Positions 1 through 7,690 are shown, counted from the stretch's first letter. The stretch is 37,747 nucleotides of DNA from Thermoplasmata archaeon (GCA_030037815.1 JASHPZ010000065.1:1-37747), one strand, 5' to 3'. Notes: generated by a model not told the origin, from the letters alone. Program-made: numbers and translations.

Positions 1-199
1 GCGCGGGCGCGCGGCCGTCCGGCCGCGGCGCGGCCGGCGCGCGCTCCGGGCCCGGCGACTCCGGCGCCGGGTCCGCGAACGCGACGTGGGTGACGGGGGG
101 CGGCGCCGACTCGAGCGAGAACTCGCACGCGGGGCAGACCCGCGAGTCGGGGGCGACCGTCGCCCCGCAGTTGGGGCAGAGCGTGTGGGAACCTTCCAT
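1..199 (-). CDS. Zinc-ribbon N-terminal protein (partial, runs off window)
   Basis: This gene is absent from the ORF track because it leaves the window. Reading the minus strand from an ATG at 199 gives a protein that begins with two CxxC knuckles about 11 residues apart (LCPNCG and VCPACE), the usual short archaeal zinc ribbon. A Pro/Ala-rich linker follows and the rest lies beyond base 1. Such ribbons commonly head membrane or regulatory proteins in archaea, so the full function cannot be told. The start codon lies only 19 nt after the tRNA-Leu 3' end on the same strand, so the gene is either co-transcribed with the tRNA or uses a promoter inside it. Confidence 0.75.
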   Translation of the reverse strand, partial: MEGSHTLCPNCGATVAPDSRVCPACEFSLESAPPPVTHVAFADPAPESPGPERAPAAPRPDGRAPA

Positions 200-218
200 C
201 GGGCCTCGGCAGTACGGA

Positions 219-303
219 TGCAGGGGGTGAGATTTGAACTCACGAACTCCTACGAGACCAGGACCTCAACCTGGCGCCTTTGACCAAGCTGGGCCACCCC
301 TGC
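219..303 (-). tRNA. tRNA-Leu (anticodon GAG)
   Basis: Minus-strand reading gives a complete 85-nt class II tRNA. The acceptor stem GCAGGGG pairs with CCCCTGC, the anticodon stem CCAGG/CCTGG closes the loop TTGAGGT with anticodon GAG, a 14-nt variable region can form a short arm, and the T arm is GTGAG-TTCAAAT-CTCAC. The discriminator is A at 219, as expected for leucine. No CCA is encoded and no intron is present. It decodes CUC and CUU leucine codons. Confidence 0.95.
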
Positions 304-330
304 ACGACCCGTCGCGCGTACGGGGCCCCG

Positions 331-343
331 CCGATAACCTTTG
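331..343 (-). promoter_or_regulatory. TATA-like promoter of tRNA-Leu
   Basis: Minus-strand CAAAGGTTATCGG lies about 28-40 nt before the first base of the tRNA. It is the only A/T-rich patch nearby. Confidence 0.45.
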
Positions 344-384
344 CGAACACGCGTGGACTCTCGAGAGATAACGTCGGCTCCCCC

Positions 385-392
385 GAAAAAAG
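385..392 (+). promoter_or_regulatory. TATA-like promoter of alba
   Basis: GAAAAAAG lies 32-39 nt before the alba ATG. A purine-rich GAGGAGG at 401-407 follows but is 16 nt from the ATG, far for a ribosome binding site. Confidence 0.45.
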
Positions 393-423
393 CCTTCTAT
401 GAGGAGGCGGTGGCCCGCGGGCC

Positions 424-765
424 ATGGAAGGCCGTCCGAACCCCGGCGCGACCGTGTTCATCGGTCAGAAGCCGACCATGACGTACGTCTTCCAGGTCGT
501 CAGCGAACTCAACTCGGGCGCGGGCCCCGTGGTCGTGAAGGCGCGGGGGAACGCGATCGGCAAGGCCGTGGACGTGGTCGAGGTCGTCCGGCGCCGCTTC
601 CTCGAGGGGCAGGTCGCCGTCGGGTCGATCGCGATTGGGACGGAGCGGCTGACGAACCGCGACGGGCGGGACGCGAACGTCTCGTCGATCGCGATCCCGC
701 TCACGCGGACCGGCCCGGCCCCGGCGGCCGCGGGGCCGGCCGCGGCGGCGGCGCCGCCTGGATGA
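424..765 (+). CDS. albA: Alba-family chromatin / nucleic-acid-binding protein
   Basis: Alba is a small dimeric archaeal protein that coats DNA and binds RNA. The 113-residue product shows the family signature: the N-terminal IGQKPTMTYV loop (about residues 13-22), the central KARGNAIGKAVDVVEVV helix (about 40-56) and the late DGRDANVSSIAI strands. In the Sulfolobus protein this loop reads GKKP and the first lysine (K16) is acetylated by Pat and deacetylated by Sir2; here that position is Gln and only the second lysine remains. A low-complexity Ala/Pro tail of about 18 residues extends past the domain. Its coding sequence overlaps the convergent membrane-protein gene by 65 bp. Identity is near certain. 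Confidence 0.95.
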   Translation: MEGRPNPGATVFIGQKPTMTYVFQVVSELNSGAGPVVVKARGNAIGKAVDVVEVVRRRFLEGQVAVGSIAIGTERLTNRDGRDANVSSIAIPLTRTGPAPAAAGPAAAAAPPG

Positions 766-2596
766 CCCAGGTCCCGGCCCAGACGTCCCCGACCCGCTGG
801 CGTTCGGGAGAGAGCGCGATCGTCAGGGCGCCGATGGCGCCGAGCAGCGCGATCCCTCCGATGACGAAGCCCGCGACCCCGATCGCGGAGAGCACCCCAC
901 CCGGGAGAACGAACCCTCCGAGCACCGCCCCCCCCGAAACGCCCGCCTTGGTCGAGAACGCGACCCCGATCGCGAGGCCGAGCACGAGGATCGTGAGGAT
1001 CGGGAGGTTCGGGGCGGTGCGCACGAGCGCGGCGAGCCCCCCGGGTCGCCCGAGCGAACGGTCCCGGACGGCCAATCGGAACAGCCGCTTGCCGACGGTC
1101 GTCCCGTAGTAGGCCTGGCCGACGACGAAGTAGAGAAACCCGAGGCTGATCAAGAGGTAGACCGCCGCGTTGAACGAGACGGAGCCGAGCAGGCCGACCA
1201 GGTCGTCCGGGCTCGTGACGGCGAGGAGCGTCAGCGGCACCGCGGCGACCGCGGTGACCAGCGCGAGGTCGACCGCGAACGCGGCGACCCGCGGACCGAG
1301 CGGCGCGTAGCGCCGGGCGCCGAGGTCCCGCCCGACGACGACCAGGAACCGCGCGGTGAGCCACGCCCGGAACCCCTCCTTCGGGTCCGACGTTCCCGTC
1401 CGGGCGAGCGCGTCGAGGTTCGCCTGGTCGCTGACCACCCAGCCGGGCACGGGCAGCCCCTCCCACGGCCGGTCGTCCGGGGCGGGCGTCGCCCCTAGGA
1501 GGCGTCGCGCCTGGGCGGCGGCCTCGTGGGTGGCGAGGGACGAGTCCCGCAGCGAGAGGTCCAATTGGCCGGCGACGCCCTCGCGGAAGGCCCGTCCGAG
1601 GCGGCCGATCGGGGTCGGGGTCGGCTCCGCGACCCGAGGGTCGACGGGGTCGAACCCGCGCCCGGCGAGCGTGTGGCCGAGGTACGCGCCCGCGAGCGCC
1701 ATCAGTCCCGAGAGGTAGACGAGGTCCGAAACGCCCGCGCCGCCGATGGTGTAGAGCGCGGCGGGCCCGCCGTTATAGAGCGGCGGCTGGCGCAGGAGGT
1801 CCGCGCCGAGCAGCACCCCGAACGTCCCGGTGAGGAAGGCGGCGGGGAGGGCGAACGCCTCGCGCCCCGGGAACACGCGGGGCGCGAGCGCGGCCGCAAC
1901 GAACCCGACCCCGAGGGGCGGGATGAGGTAGTACGGGAACGACTCGGTGATCCCGACGCCGACGATCGCGGCCGTGCCGGCGAACGTCAAGACGAGGACG
2001 CCCGCCGTCAGGCCGCCCAGGTAGAGCAGGATCGGCGCCCCCGGCGCGGAGGAACGGAGGGTCACGACGGCGAGCGCGGCCATCGCGACCAGCGCTCCGA
2101 GCAGCACGAGCACGGTCGCGGCGTTCGCGGGGCCGATCCCGAACGCGCGGCCGACCGCGGTGACGGCGGCGGCCGAGAACGGGAGGACGATGAGGAGGAG
2201 CCCTGCGCCCATCGCGCCCAGGAAGAGGAGGTAGGCGGTCGCCGACCGACCGCGCGGCGGCGCGTACCGTCCGAGCGCGTAGAGGCCGACGAAGATCGGA
2301 AAGAGCGCCCCGGCGAAGCTGACCGCGACCCAGTCGTTCCCGACCGGCACGAACGGCAGGATCGCGAGCGACGCGAGGAGGCCCCCGGGGAGCAGGAGCC
2401 AGAACGCCTTGCGCCCGAGACCCACGCTCTCCGCGAACGCGGGGTGCTCCCAGGCGACCAGGTACAGGAGCGCCCAGAGGAGGGCCGGCAGGGCGAACGC
2501 GCTCGCGTTGCCGGCGATGTCGAGCGTAAGCTCCACCGGGTCGACCACGGTCGGACGCGCCGACGCCGGCGCCGCCGGTCCGAGCCCGGGGCTCAC
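701..2596 (-). CDS. Polytopic membrane protein, DUF1614-like N-half with C-terminal RDD domain
   Basis: The 631-residue protein has about nine hydrophobic helices between residues 33 and 308, a soluble Pro/Arg-rich linker (about 310-430), then four more helices. The first half resembles the DUF1614 family from memory, with GADLL near 262 and TIGGAGVSDLVYLSG near 283. The C-terminal part is a recognisable RDD domain: LGPRVAAFAVD at its first helix and YYGTTVGKRLFRLAVRD later. RDD proteins are membrane proteins of poorly defined role, some tied to ion exchange. The start is a GTG at 2596, divergent from aspartase across 37 bp. The last 65 bp overlap the convergent alba gene. Function unknown. 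Confidence 0.75.
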   Translation of the reverse strand: MSPGLGPAAPASARPTVVDPVELTLDIAGNASAFALPALLWALLYLVAWEHPAFAESVGLGRKAFWLLLPGGLLASLAILPFVPVGNDWVAVSFAGALFPIFVGLYALGRYAPPRGRSATAYLLFLGAMGAGLLLIVLPFSAAAVTAVGRAFGIGPANAATVLVLLGALVAMAALAVVTLRSSAPGAPILLYLGGLTAGVLVLTFAGTAAIVGVGITESFPYYLIPPLGVGFVAAALAPRVFPGREAFALPAAFLTGTFGVLLGADLLRQPPLYNGGPAALYTIGGAGVSDLVYLSGLMALAGAYLGHTLAGRGFDPVDPRVAEPTPTPIGRLGRAFREGVAGQLDLSLRDSSLATHEAAAQARRLLGATPAPDDRPWEGLPVPGWVVSDQANLDALARTGTSDPKEGFRAWLTARFLVVVGRDLGARRYAPLGPRVAAFAVDLALVTAVAAVPLTLLAVTSPDDLVGLLGSVSFNAAVYLLISLGFLYFVVGQAYYGTTVGKRLFRLAVRDRSLGRPGGLAALVRTAPNLPILTILVLGLAIGVAFSTKAGVSGGAVLGGFVLPGGVLSAIGVAGFVIGGIALLGAIGALTIALSPERQRVGDVWAGTWVIQAAPPPRPAPRPPGPGRSA

Positions 2597-2633
2597 CTAA
2601 ACGTTTTGTCGGAGGTTTTTCCTCCGTCCGCCG
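2597..2633. promoter_or_regulatory. Compact divergent promoter with a GGAGG-TTTTT-CCTCC inverted repeat
   Basis: Only 37 bp separate two divergent starts. TAAACGTTTTG (2598-2608) sits 26-36 nt before aspA. The A5 of a perfect 5-5-5 inverted repeat (2611-2625) sits about 20-24 nt before the GTG of the membrane protein. The repeat could be an operator shared by both genes. Confidence 0.4.
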
Positions 2634-4034
2634 ATGGCCCCCGACCGCGTCGAGAAGGACTCGCTCGGACCGCGCGACGTGCCCGAGACGGCCTACTGGG
2701 GGATCCAGTCGCTGCGCGCCCACGAGAACTTCCCGGTGAGCGGGCTGCGGTCATCGCCGCACCTCGTCCGCGCCTACGCGCTCCTGAAGCTCGCGTGCGT
2801 GCGCGCGAACGTCGCGCTCGGCGGGCTGGACGCCGAGCGGGGCACCGCGCTCGCGCAGGCCGCGGAGGAGATGGCGGCCGGTCGGTTCGCGGCGGAGTTC
2901 GTCGTCGACGTCTTCCAGGCCGGCGCGGGCACGTCGTTCCACATGAACGTGAACGAGGTGCTGACGAACCGGGCGCTCGAGTTGATGGGCAAGCCCCGGG
3001 GGGACTACGCCACACTCAGCCCGAACGACCACGTGAACCGCGGGCAGTCGACCAACGACACGTACCCGTCGGCCGCACAGGTCGCGACGTTGTTCGCGCT
3101 CGCGGAGGTGCGGGTTGCCGTCGGCGGGCTCGCCGCCCGCCTGCGCGCCAAGGGCGAGGAGTTCGCCCGCGTTCCGAAATCCGGCCGCACCCATCTCAAG
3201 GACGCGATGCCGGTCACGCTCGGCGCCGAGTTCTCGGCGTATGCGTCCAGCTTGGAGCACGTCGTCGAAATGCTCGCGCCCGTCGAGCGCGCGCTCGCCG
3301 AAGTCCCGCTGGGCGGGAGCGCCGTCGGGAGCGGGGTGAACTCGGTACCGGGATTCCGCCGGAAGGCGGTGGAGGGACTCGCGGAGCTCGCGAAGCTGCC
3401 GCTCACGGTCGCCCGCGACCCGTTCGAGACGATGCAGAGCCGCTGGCCGTTGGGCGCGGCCTCGGCGTGGCTGCGGACGCTCGCCCTCGAGCTCCTCCGG
3501 ATCTCGAACGACCTTCGCCTCCTCTCGAGCGGTCCCGCGACGGGGTTCGACGAGATCCGCCTCCCCGAGATCCAGCCGGGTTCGTCCATCATGCCCGCGA
3601 AGGTGAACCCGTCCGCGGCGGAATGCCTCGGGATGGTCGCGTTCCACGTGGTGGGGGCCGACGCGGCGACCGCCTACGCCGTGCAGGCGGGCCAGCTCGA
3701 GATCAACGTGATGATGCCGCTCGCCGCGTACGAGGTGCTGTTCTCGGCGCAGATCCTCGCGAGCTACCTACCCGTCTTCGCACGCACGTGCGTCGACGGC
3801 ATCACCGCGAACGCCCCCCGGCTCGAGAAATTCCTGATCGAGTCGGCCGCGGTCGCGACCGTGCTCACCCCGCGCCTGGGCTACCTCAAGGTCGCCGAGC
3901 TGCTCCACGAGGCGGAGCGGACCCACCGGCCGATCCAGGAACTCTTGGTCGCCCACGGCCTCCTGACCGCCGGCGAGGTCGAAGAGCTCCTCGGCTCCGC
4001 CGCCCTGCTGAAGCTCACGCAGCCGGTCCCGTAG
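2634..4034 (+). CDS. aspA: Aspartate ammonia-lyase (fumarase/aspartase family)
   Basis: The enzyme would reversibly split L-aspartate into fumarate and ammonia. The 466-residue length matches aspartases (478 in E. coli). The N-terminus has the aspartase-like VEKDSLGPRDVPETAYWG, followed by VDVFQAGAGTSFHMNVNEVL (about 90-110) and LSPNDHVNRGQSTNDTYPSA. The family signature GSSIMPAKVNP lies near residues 316-326, with the catalytic serine in its SS loop. GINGITAN-type and GLLT-type elements near the C-terminus also match aspartase better than class II fumarase, though substrate cannot be fixed from sequence alone. The ATG at 2634 is the first in frame and sits close to its promoter. With glutamate dehydrogenase in the same window it suggests amino-acid catabolism. 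Confidence 0.88.
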   Translation: MAPDRVEKDSLGPRDVPETAYWGIQSLRAHENFPVSGLRSSPHLVRAYALLKLACVRANVALGGLDAERGTALAQAAEEMAAGRFAAEFVVDVFQAGAGTSFHMNVNEVLTNRALELMGKPRGDYATLSPNDHVNRGQSTNDTYPSAAQVATLFALAEVRVAVGGLAARLRAKGEEFARVPKSGRTHLKDAMPVTLGAEFSAYASSLEHVVEMLAPVERALAEVPLGGSAVGSGVNSVPGFRRKAVEGLAELAKLPLTVARDPFETMQSRWPLGAASAWLRTLALELLRISNDLRLLSSGPATGFDEIRLPEIQPGSSIMPAKVNPSAAECLGMVAFHVVGADAATAYAVQAGQLEINVMMPLAAYEVLFSAQILASYLPVFARTCVDGITANAPRLEKFLIESAAVATVLTPRLGYLKVAELLHEAERTHRPIQELLVAHGLLTAGEVEELLGSAALLKLTQPVP

Positions 4035-4051
4035 GCGGCGGACCGGCGCAG

Positions 4052-4057
4052 CTTAAG
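4052..4057 (+). promoter_or_regulatory. TATA-like CTTAAG before trmB-family gene
   Basis: CTTAAG lies 30-35 nt before the ATG at 4087 in an otherwise G+C-rich 52-bp gap. It matches the motif before several other genes here. Confidence 0.5.
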
Positions 4058-4086
4058 CGGCGGGCCGTCCGTCCCGCCGGTCGCCC

Positions 4087-4842
4087 ATGGCGACCGTCGA
4101 GGAGACCGCGATCGCGCTCGGCAACCAGGCGTCGGACGAGTTCCGTCGCGCCGCCGACGTGCTCGGGAAGGTCGGGCTCACGACGTACGAGGCGCGCGCC
4201 TACATCGCGCTGGTCGGACGCGGCGTGGGCGACGCGGCCACGCTCGCCGCCGCGGCCGGCATCCCGCGGACGAGCGCCTACAAGGTGCTCGAGTCGCTCT
4301 CGGAGAAGGGGTACGCCCAGCCGACCGGCGGAAAGCCGATCCTGTTCCGGCCGACGCCGCCGCTCGACGTCGCGGAGACCCTGAAGGGCGCGATCCAGGA
4401 GGTGTTCGAGCAGCTCGCGCAGCTCCACCGCGTGGTCGCGGAGCACGGCGAGCCCCAGCTCGTCTACCTCCTGTCGGGCCGCGACAAGGTCGTCCAGAAG
4501 ATCGGCGAGCTCCTCGACCAGGCGACCCAGACGTTCATCCTCACCACCCCGCAGGTGGCCGAGCTGCGGGACGACCTGGGGAAGAAGATCCAGCACGCGG
4601 TGAAGCGCGGCGTGGTCGTCACCTTCGTCACCGCGCCGCTCCAGCGCGTCCCCGAAGGGGTCGCCTACGTACCGCGGGAGAACCTCCTCGCGACCGAGGT
4701 GCTCGCGGACGGGGCGCACGCGCTCTTGGCCGCGCCGGGGCTGGACGCCTGCGGGTTCACCGACAACCCGATCCTGACGGCGCATCTCAAGCAGTTCCTC
4801 GAGGTCGTCCTCGACAAGGAGCCCGAGGGCCCCCGCACGTAG
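4087..4842 (+). CDS. TrmB-family transcriptional regulator
   Basis: TrmB proteins are archaeal sugar- or metabolite-responsive regulators. In this 251-residue product the winged helix-turn-helix covers about residues 22-85: LGLTTYEARAYIALV-like opening, ATLAAAAGIPRTSAYKVLESL recognition region and the wing ending GKPILFRPTPP. A short amphipathic helix follows (about 95-120). The C-terminal part (about 125-240) has the PLD-like fold of this family, with VVQKIGELLDQATQTFILTTP, but not the longer sugar-binding extension of Thermococcus TrmB. The effector is unknown. It lies between aspartase and the Taw2-like gene, 20 bp from the latter, so these two may be co-transcribed. Confidence 0.88.
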   Translation: MATVEETAIALGNQASDEFRRAADVLGKVGLTTYEARAYIALVGRGVGDAATLAAAAGIPRTSAYKVLESLSEKGYAQPTGGKPILFRPTPPLDVAETLKGAIQEVFEQLAQLHRVVAEHGEPQLVYLLSGRDKVVQKIGELLDQATQTFILTTPQVAELRDDLGKKIQHAVKRGVVVTFVTAPLQRVPEGVAYVPRENLLATEVLADGAHALLAAPGLDACGFTDNPILTAHLKQFLEVVLDKEPEGPRT

Positions 4843-4862
4843 GGGCCCCGCGGGAGCGTCCC

Positions 4863-5735
4863 GTGGACTCCGCCCGTCGCCCCGAGCGGGTTCCTCCGGC
4901 CGAACGGGTCCGGGCGCGCGTCGCCCGACTCGCGGGGTCCGCCGTCGCGGCGGAGCTCCCGGCGGGATACCAGCGGATGGGGTGCGTCCTCCTCCTGCGC
5001 CTCCCGGCGCGGCTGAAGCCGCACTTCGCGACCATCGGCGCGGCGTGGCAGGCCGAGCTCGGCGTGACGACCGTGTTGGTCCAGGCCGGGCCGGTCGCGG
5101 GCGAATTCCGCCGCCCCACCGTCGTGACCGCCGCCGGCGGTCCGACCGAGACGGAGGTGGTCGAGCACGGGGTGCGGTGGCGGTTCGACGCGGCGCGGGT
5201 GATGTTCGCCGCGGGGAACCGGACGGAACGCCAGCGCGCCCGGCGGCTCGTCCGCGACGGGGAGCGCGTGGTGGACCTGTTCGCCGGCATCGGCTACTTC
5301 GCGATCCCCGCGGCGCTGTCGGGACCCCGGACGCGGGTGGTCGCCGTCGAGAAGAACCCGGTCGCCCACCGGTATCTCGCGGAGAACGCGGCCCTCAACG
5401 GGGTCGCGGACCGGATCGCGCCGCACCGGGGCGACAATCGGGAGGTCCCGCTCGCGCGCGGCGCGGCCGACCGGGTCTTCCTGGGCTACCTGCCGACCGC
5501 CCTCCCCTGGGTCCCCCGAGCCCTCGACCTCGTGCGGCCCGAGGGCGGCGTGCTCCACGTGCACACCGTGGCCGACGCCCGTTCGGCCCGGGCGGACGCC
5601 GAGGCGAGCGTGACGGAGGCGGTGCGCGCGGCCGGCGGGTCGGTGCGGGGCCCGGTCACGTCCCGCGACGTGAAGCCGTACGGTCCCGGACGCACCCACG
5701 TCGTGGTGGACGCCCCGGTCGTCCCGCCGCGCTAG
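4863..5735 (+). CDS. taw2: Taw2/Trm5-family tRNA(Phe) wyosine enzyme (SAM-dependent aminocarboxypropyltransferase)
   Basis: Taw2 transfers the aminocarboxypropyl group of SAM to 4-demethylwyosine at position 37 of tRNA-Phe. The 290-residue protein has the Trm5/Taw2 entry motif MFAAGNRTERQR (about 118), SAM motif I DLFAGIGYFAIPAA (about 138-151) and motif II VAVEKNPVAHRYLAENAALNGV. Trm5 m1G methyltransferases carry an NPP motif after motif III; here the region reads GYLPTALPWV followed by VLHVHTVAD, as in Taw2 (GYV...HETV in the Methanocaldococcus protein). That makes Taw2 more likely than Trm5. The start is a GTG at 4863. Its stop overlaps the stop of the convergent aminotransferase in a shared CTAG. 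Confidence 0.75.
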   Translation: MDSARRPERVPPAERVRARVARLAGSAVAAELPAGYQRMGCVLLLRLPARLKPHFATIGAAWQAELGVTTVLVQAGPVAGEFRRPTVVTAAGGPTETEVVEHGVRWRFDAARVMFAAGNRTERQRARRLVRDGERVVDLFAGIGYFAIPAALSGPRTRVVAVEKNPVAHRYLAENAALNGVADRIAPHRGDNREVPLARGAADRVFLGYLPTALPWVPRALDLVRPEGGVLHVHTVADARSARADAEASVTEAVRAAGGSVRGPVTSRDVKPYGPGRTHVVVDAPVVPPR

Positions 5736-6853
5736 TGCGCGAGCGGGGCCGGCGGTCGGAGCGCGGCCATCGCCTTCGGGAACGCCTCGGCGAACCGCTC
5801 GATGTCGGCAGGGGCGTTCGAGAACGAGATGCGGACGAACTTGTGGCCGTGGGCCGGCGAGAGGTAGTTGCCCGCACGGACGAAGACGCCGTGGTCCCGA
5901 AGGAGGTGCTCCTGGAGCGCCTCGGGGGTGACGCCGGTGGCGCCGAGGTCGATCGCCATCATGTTGGCGCGGGACGGATACACCGGGAGCGAGACTCCCT
6001 CGACCCCGTGCACGACGTCCCGGATGCGGGCCCCGTTCGCGCGGGTCTGCCGGACGACGGCGCCGATCCACGCGGACTTCGTCCGCAGCGCGGCGATCGC
6101 CGCGGCCTGCGCCAGCACGTTCACGCCGAGGTCGTTCGTGTTGAACCGCGCGATCCTCTTCGCGAGGTCGGGGAGCGCCAGGAGCCCGCCCAACCGGAGT
6201 CCCGCGAGACCGCAGTTCTTCGAGACGGACCAGACCGTGACGGTCTCCTCGGGCGCGAACTCGGCCGCGAGCGCGTGGCCCTCCGAGAAGTCCCGGTACG
6301 TGACGTCGTTGAGCAGCGTGAGGTGGTGGTCGTGCGCGAGCTCGGCGATCGCGCGGACCTCCTCGCGCGGATAGCCCGAGCCGAGCGGGTTCAACGGGTC
6401 GATCAGGAGCAGCATCTTCGTCTTCGGGCCGATCGCCTCCTGCACGCGGTCGGACGAGAGCCGGTACGGCGCCCGGTAGATGTCCAGGTTCTTCGTCCGG
6501 GCGCCCGACAGCTCGACAAACTTGTGGATGATGAGGTAGCTCGGGTCGGAGGCGACGACCTCGTCCCCCGCGGCGAGCAGCGCCCGCGTGAGCATGTAGA
6601 GCGCTTCCGTGCCGCCGCTCGTGACGACGGGTTGCTGGTCGGGGAGCCCGAAGTCCGACCGGACGAGGTCGAGGAGCTCGGGGTCCCCGGCGGCGATCGG
6701 GTAGCTCTCGTACCGCCGGCGCTCGACGCACTCGGCGAGCGCGCCCTGGACGACCTCGGGCGGCACGAGGTGGTTCGTGTTCTGGCAGAGCCAAGCGACC
6801 TCGTTCCGTCGCGCATTCGCGTACCGGAACGCGTCGAACGGAGGGTCGGGCAC
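5732..6853 (-). CDS. PLP-dependent class I/II aminotransferase
   Basis: The 373-residue product is a fold-type I aminotransferase of the AspC/HisC superfamily. Visible elements are TSGGTEALYML (about 78-88, phosphate contact), the PLP contacts N155 in DPLNPLGSG, D183 and Y186 in LLNDVTYRDF, and the Schiff-base lysine K212 in SVSKNCGLAGLRLG. The C-terminal FVRISFSN carries the substrate-carboxylate arginine. The N-terminus PFDAFRYANARRNEVAWLCQN is not typical of HisC, so the substrate is open. The GTG start at 6853 is supported by a TTAA box 25-28 nt upstream that contains the stop codon of the preceding methyltransferase gene. Confidence 0.82.
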   Translation of the reverse strand: MPDPPFDAFRYANARRNEVAWLCQNTNHLVPPEVVQGALAECVERRRYESYPIAAGDPELLDLVRSDFGLPDQQPVVTSGGTEALYMLTRALLAAGDEVVASDPSYLIIHKFVELSGARTKNLDIYRAPYRLSSDRVQEAIGPKTKMLLLIDPLNPLGSGYPREEVRAIAELAHDHHLTLLNDVTYRDFSEGHALAAEFAPEETVTVWSVSKNCGLAGLRLGGLLALPDLAKRIARFNTNDLGVNVLAQAAAIAALRTKSAWIGAVVRQTRANGARIRDVVHGVEGVSLPVYPSRANMMAIDLGATGVTPEALQEHLLRDHGVFVRAGNYLSPAHGHKFVRISFSNAPADIERFAEAFPKAMAALRPPAPLAH

Positions 6854-6873
6854 GGGCGAAAAAGAGTCGCGGG

Positions 6874-6884
6874 ACCCTTAACGG
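6874..6884 (-). promoter_or_regulatory. TATA-like box of aminotransferase gene, containing upstream stop codon
   Basis: Minus-strand CCGTTAAGGGT lies 21-31 nt before the GTG at 6853. Its TAA is the stop codon of the methyltransferase gene. Confidence 0.5.
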
Positions 6885-7660
6885 CTTTGGGCGCCGCTCG
6901 GCGCCGCCGCGAGGAACGCCGTGACGATCCCCATCGACTGCGGGACGGCGACCGCCCGGTCGAACCCGACCCGGCGGAACGTCGCGAGCAGTTCGGGCCG
7001 TCCCGGTAGGCTCCGCAGCGACTCGGGGAGGTACCGGTACGGTCCTTCGCTCGCGACGAGCGCGCCCAGGCTCGGCACGACGCGGTCGAAGTAGGCGTGG
7101 AACAGCCGTCCGAAGGCCGGGGAGAGCGGCTCGGTGATCTCGAGCGTCAGGAGCGTCCCGCCCGGACGCAGGACCCGACGCATCTCGGCGAAGGCGCGGG
7201 GGAGGTCCGCGAGGTTCCGGGCCAGGAACGCGTTCGTCACGAGGTCGAACGTCGCGTCCGGGAACGGCAGCGAGAGGGCGTTCGCCCGGGCGAACGCGAG
7301 ACGGGCGCGCTCCCGCCCGCTCGCCGCCCGCGCGTGGCGGACCATCGCGGGCGTGAAGTCGGCGGCGACGACCCGCGCGCCGGGAAAACGGTGCGTGACG
7401 AGGCGCGCGAGTTCCCCGGTGCCGCACCCCAAGTCGAGGACGCGCGCCACCGGCCCGTCGCCGCGGAACCGGTCGAGGGCCCAGAGCGCCCGCGGCCGCC
7501 AGAGGTAGTCGTTCCCCAACGACGCGACGTGGTCGAACCACTCGTACCGCTCGACGATGTGCGTGAACATCCGGCGGACCTCGCGCTCGAAGGCCGGGCC
7601 GCCCCGCTGGGGGTGGGGCGAGCCGTCGACCGCGGAGCGACCGGGGGCGTCCGCCGCCAC
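6878..7660 (-). CDS. UbiE/MenG-family SAM-dependent methyltransferase
   Basis: The ORF track buries this gene in a 1295-residue open frame; only its C-terminal 260 residues are real. From GTG at 7660 the protein has the UbiE-type start FEREVRRMFTHIVERYEWFDH, SAM motif I VLDLGCGTGELARLV (about 74-88), the acidic motif II VVAADFTPAMVRHAR, and LPFPDATFDLVTNAFLARNL with MRRVLRPGGTLLTLEITEP, which is close to demethylmenaquinone methyltransferases. It probably methylates a quinone precursor, but no other quinone gene is in the window. The start is chosen because GGAGG precedes it by 3 nt and a GTTAA box lies 24-27 nt upstream. Confidence 0.83.
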   Translation of the reverse strand: MAADAPGRSAVDGSPHPQRGGPAFEREVRRMFTHIVERYEWFDHVASLGNDYLWRPRALWALDRFRGDGPVARVLDLGCGTGELARLVTHRFPGARVVAADFTPAMVRHARAASGRERARLAFARANALSLPFPDATFDLVTNAFLARNLADLPRAFAEMRRVLRPGGTLLTLEITEPLSPAFGRLFHAYFDRVVPSLGALVASEGPYRYLPESLRSLPGRPELLATFRRVGFDRAVAVPQSMGIVTAFLAAAPSGAQSR

Positions 7661-7680
7661 GATCCTCCACCGGGGCGGTC

Positions 7681-7690
7681 CGCTTAACGC
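7681..7690 (-). promoter_or_regulatory. TATA-like box of methyltransferase gene, containing upstream stop codon
   Basis: Minus-strand GCGTTAAGCG lies 21-30 nt before the GTG at 7660. Its TAA is the stop codon of the STAND-like ATPase gene. Confidence 0.5.

Noticed and set aside
1526-4384. 952-residue plus-strand ORF
   Set aside because: Shadow of the RDD membrane protein and aspartase genes; no motif and the charged composition typical of out-of-frame G+C-rich DNA.
4665-7670. 1001-residue minus-strand ORF
   Set aside because: Shadow of the methyltransferase, aminotransferase, taw2 and trmB genes in another frame. Composition is dominated by Arg, Pro and Gly with no domain motif.
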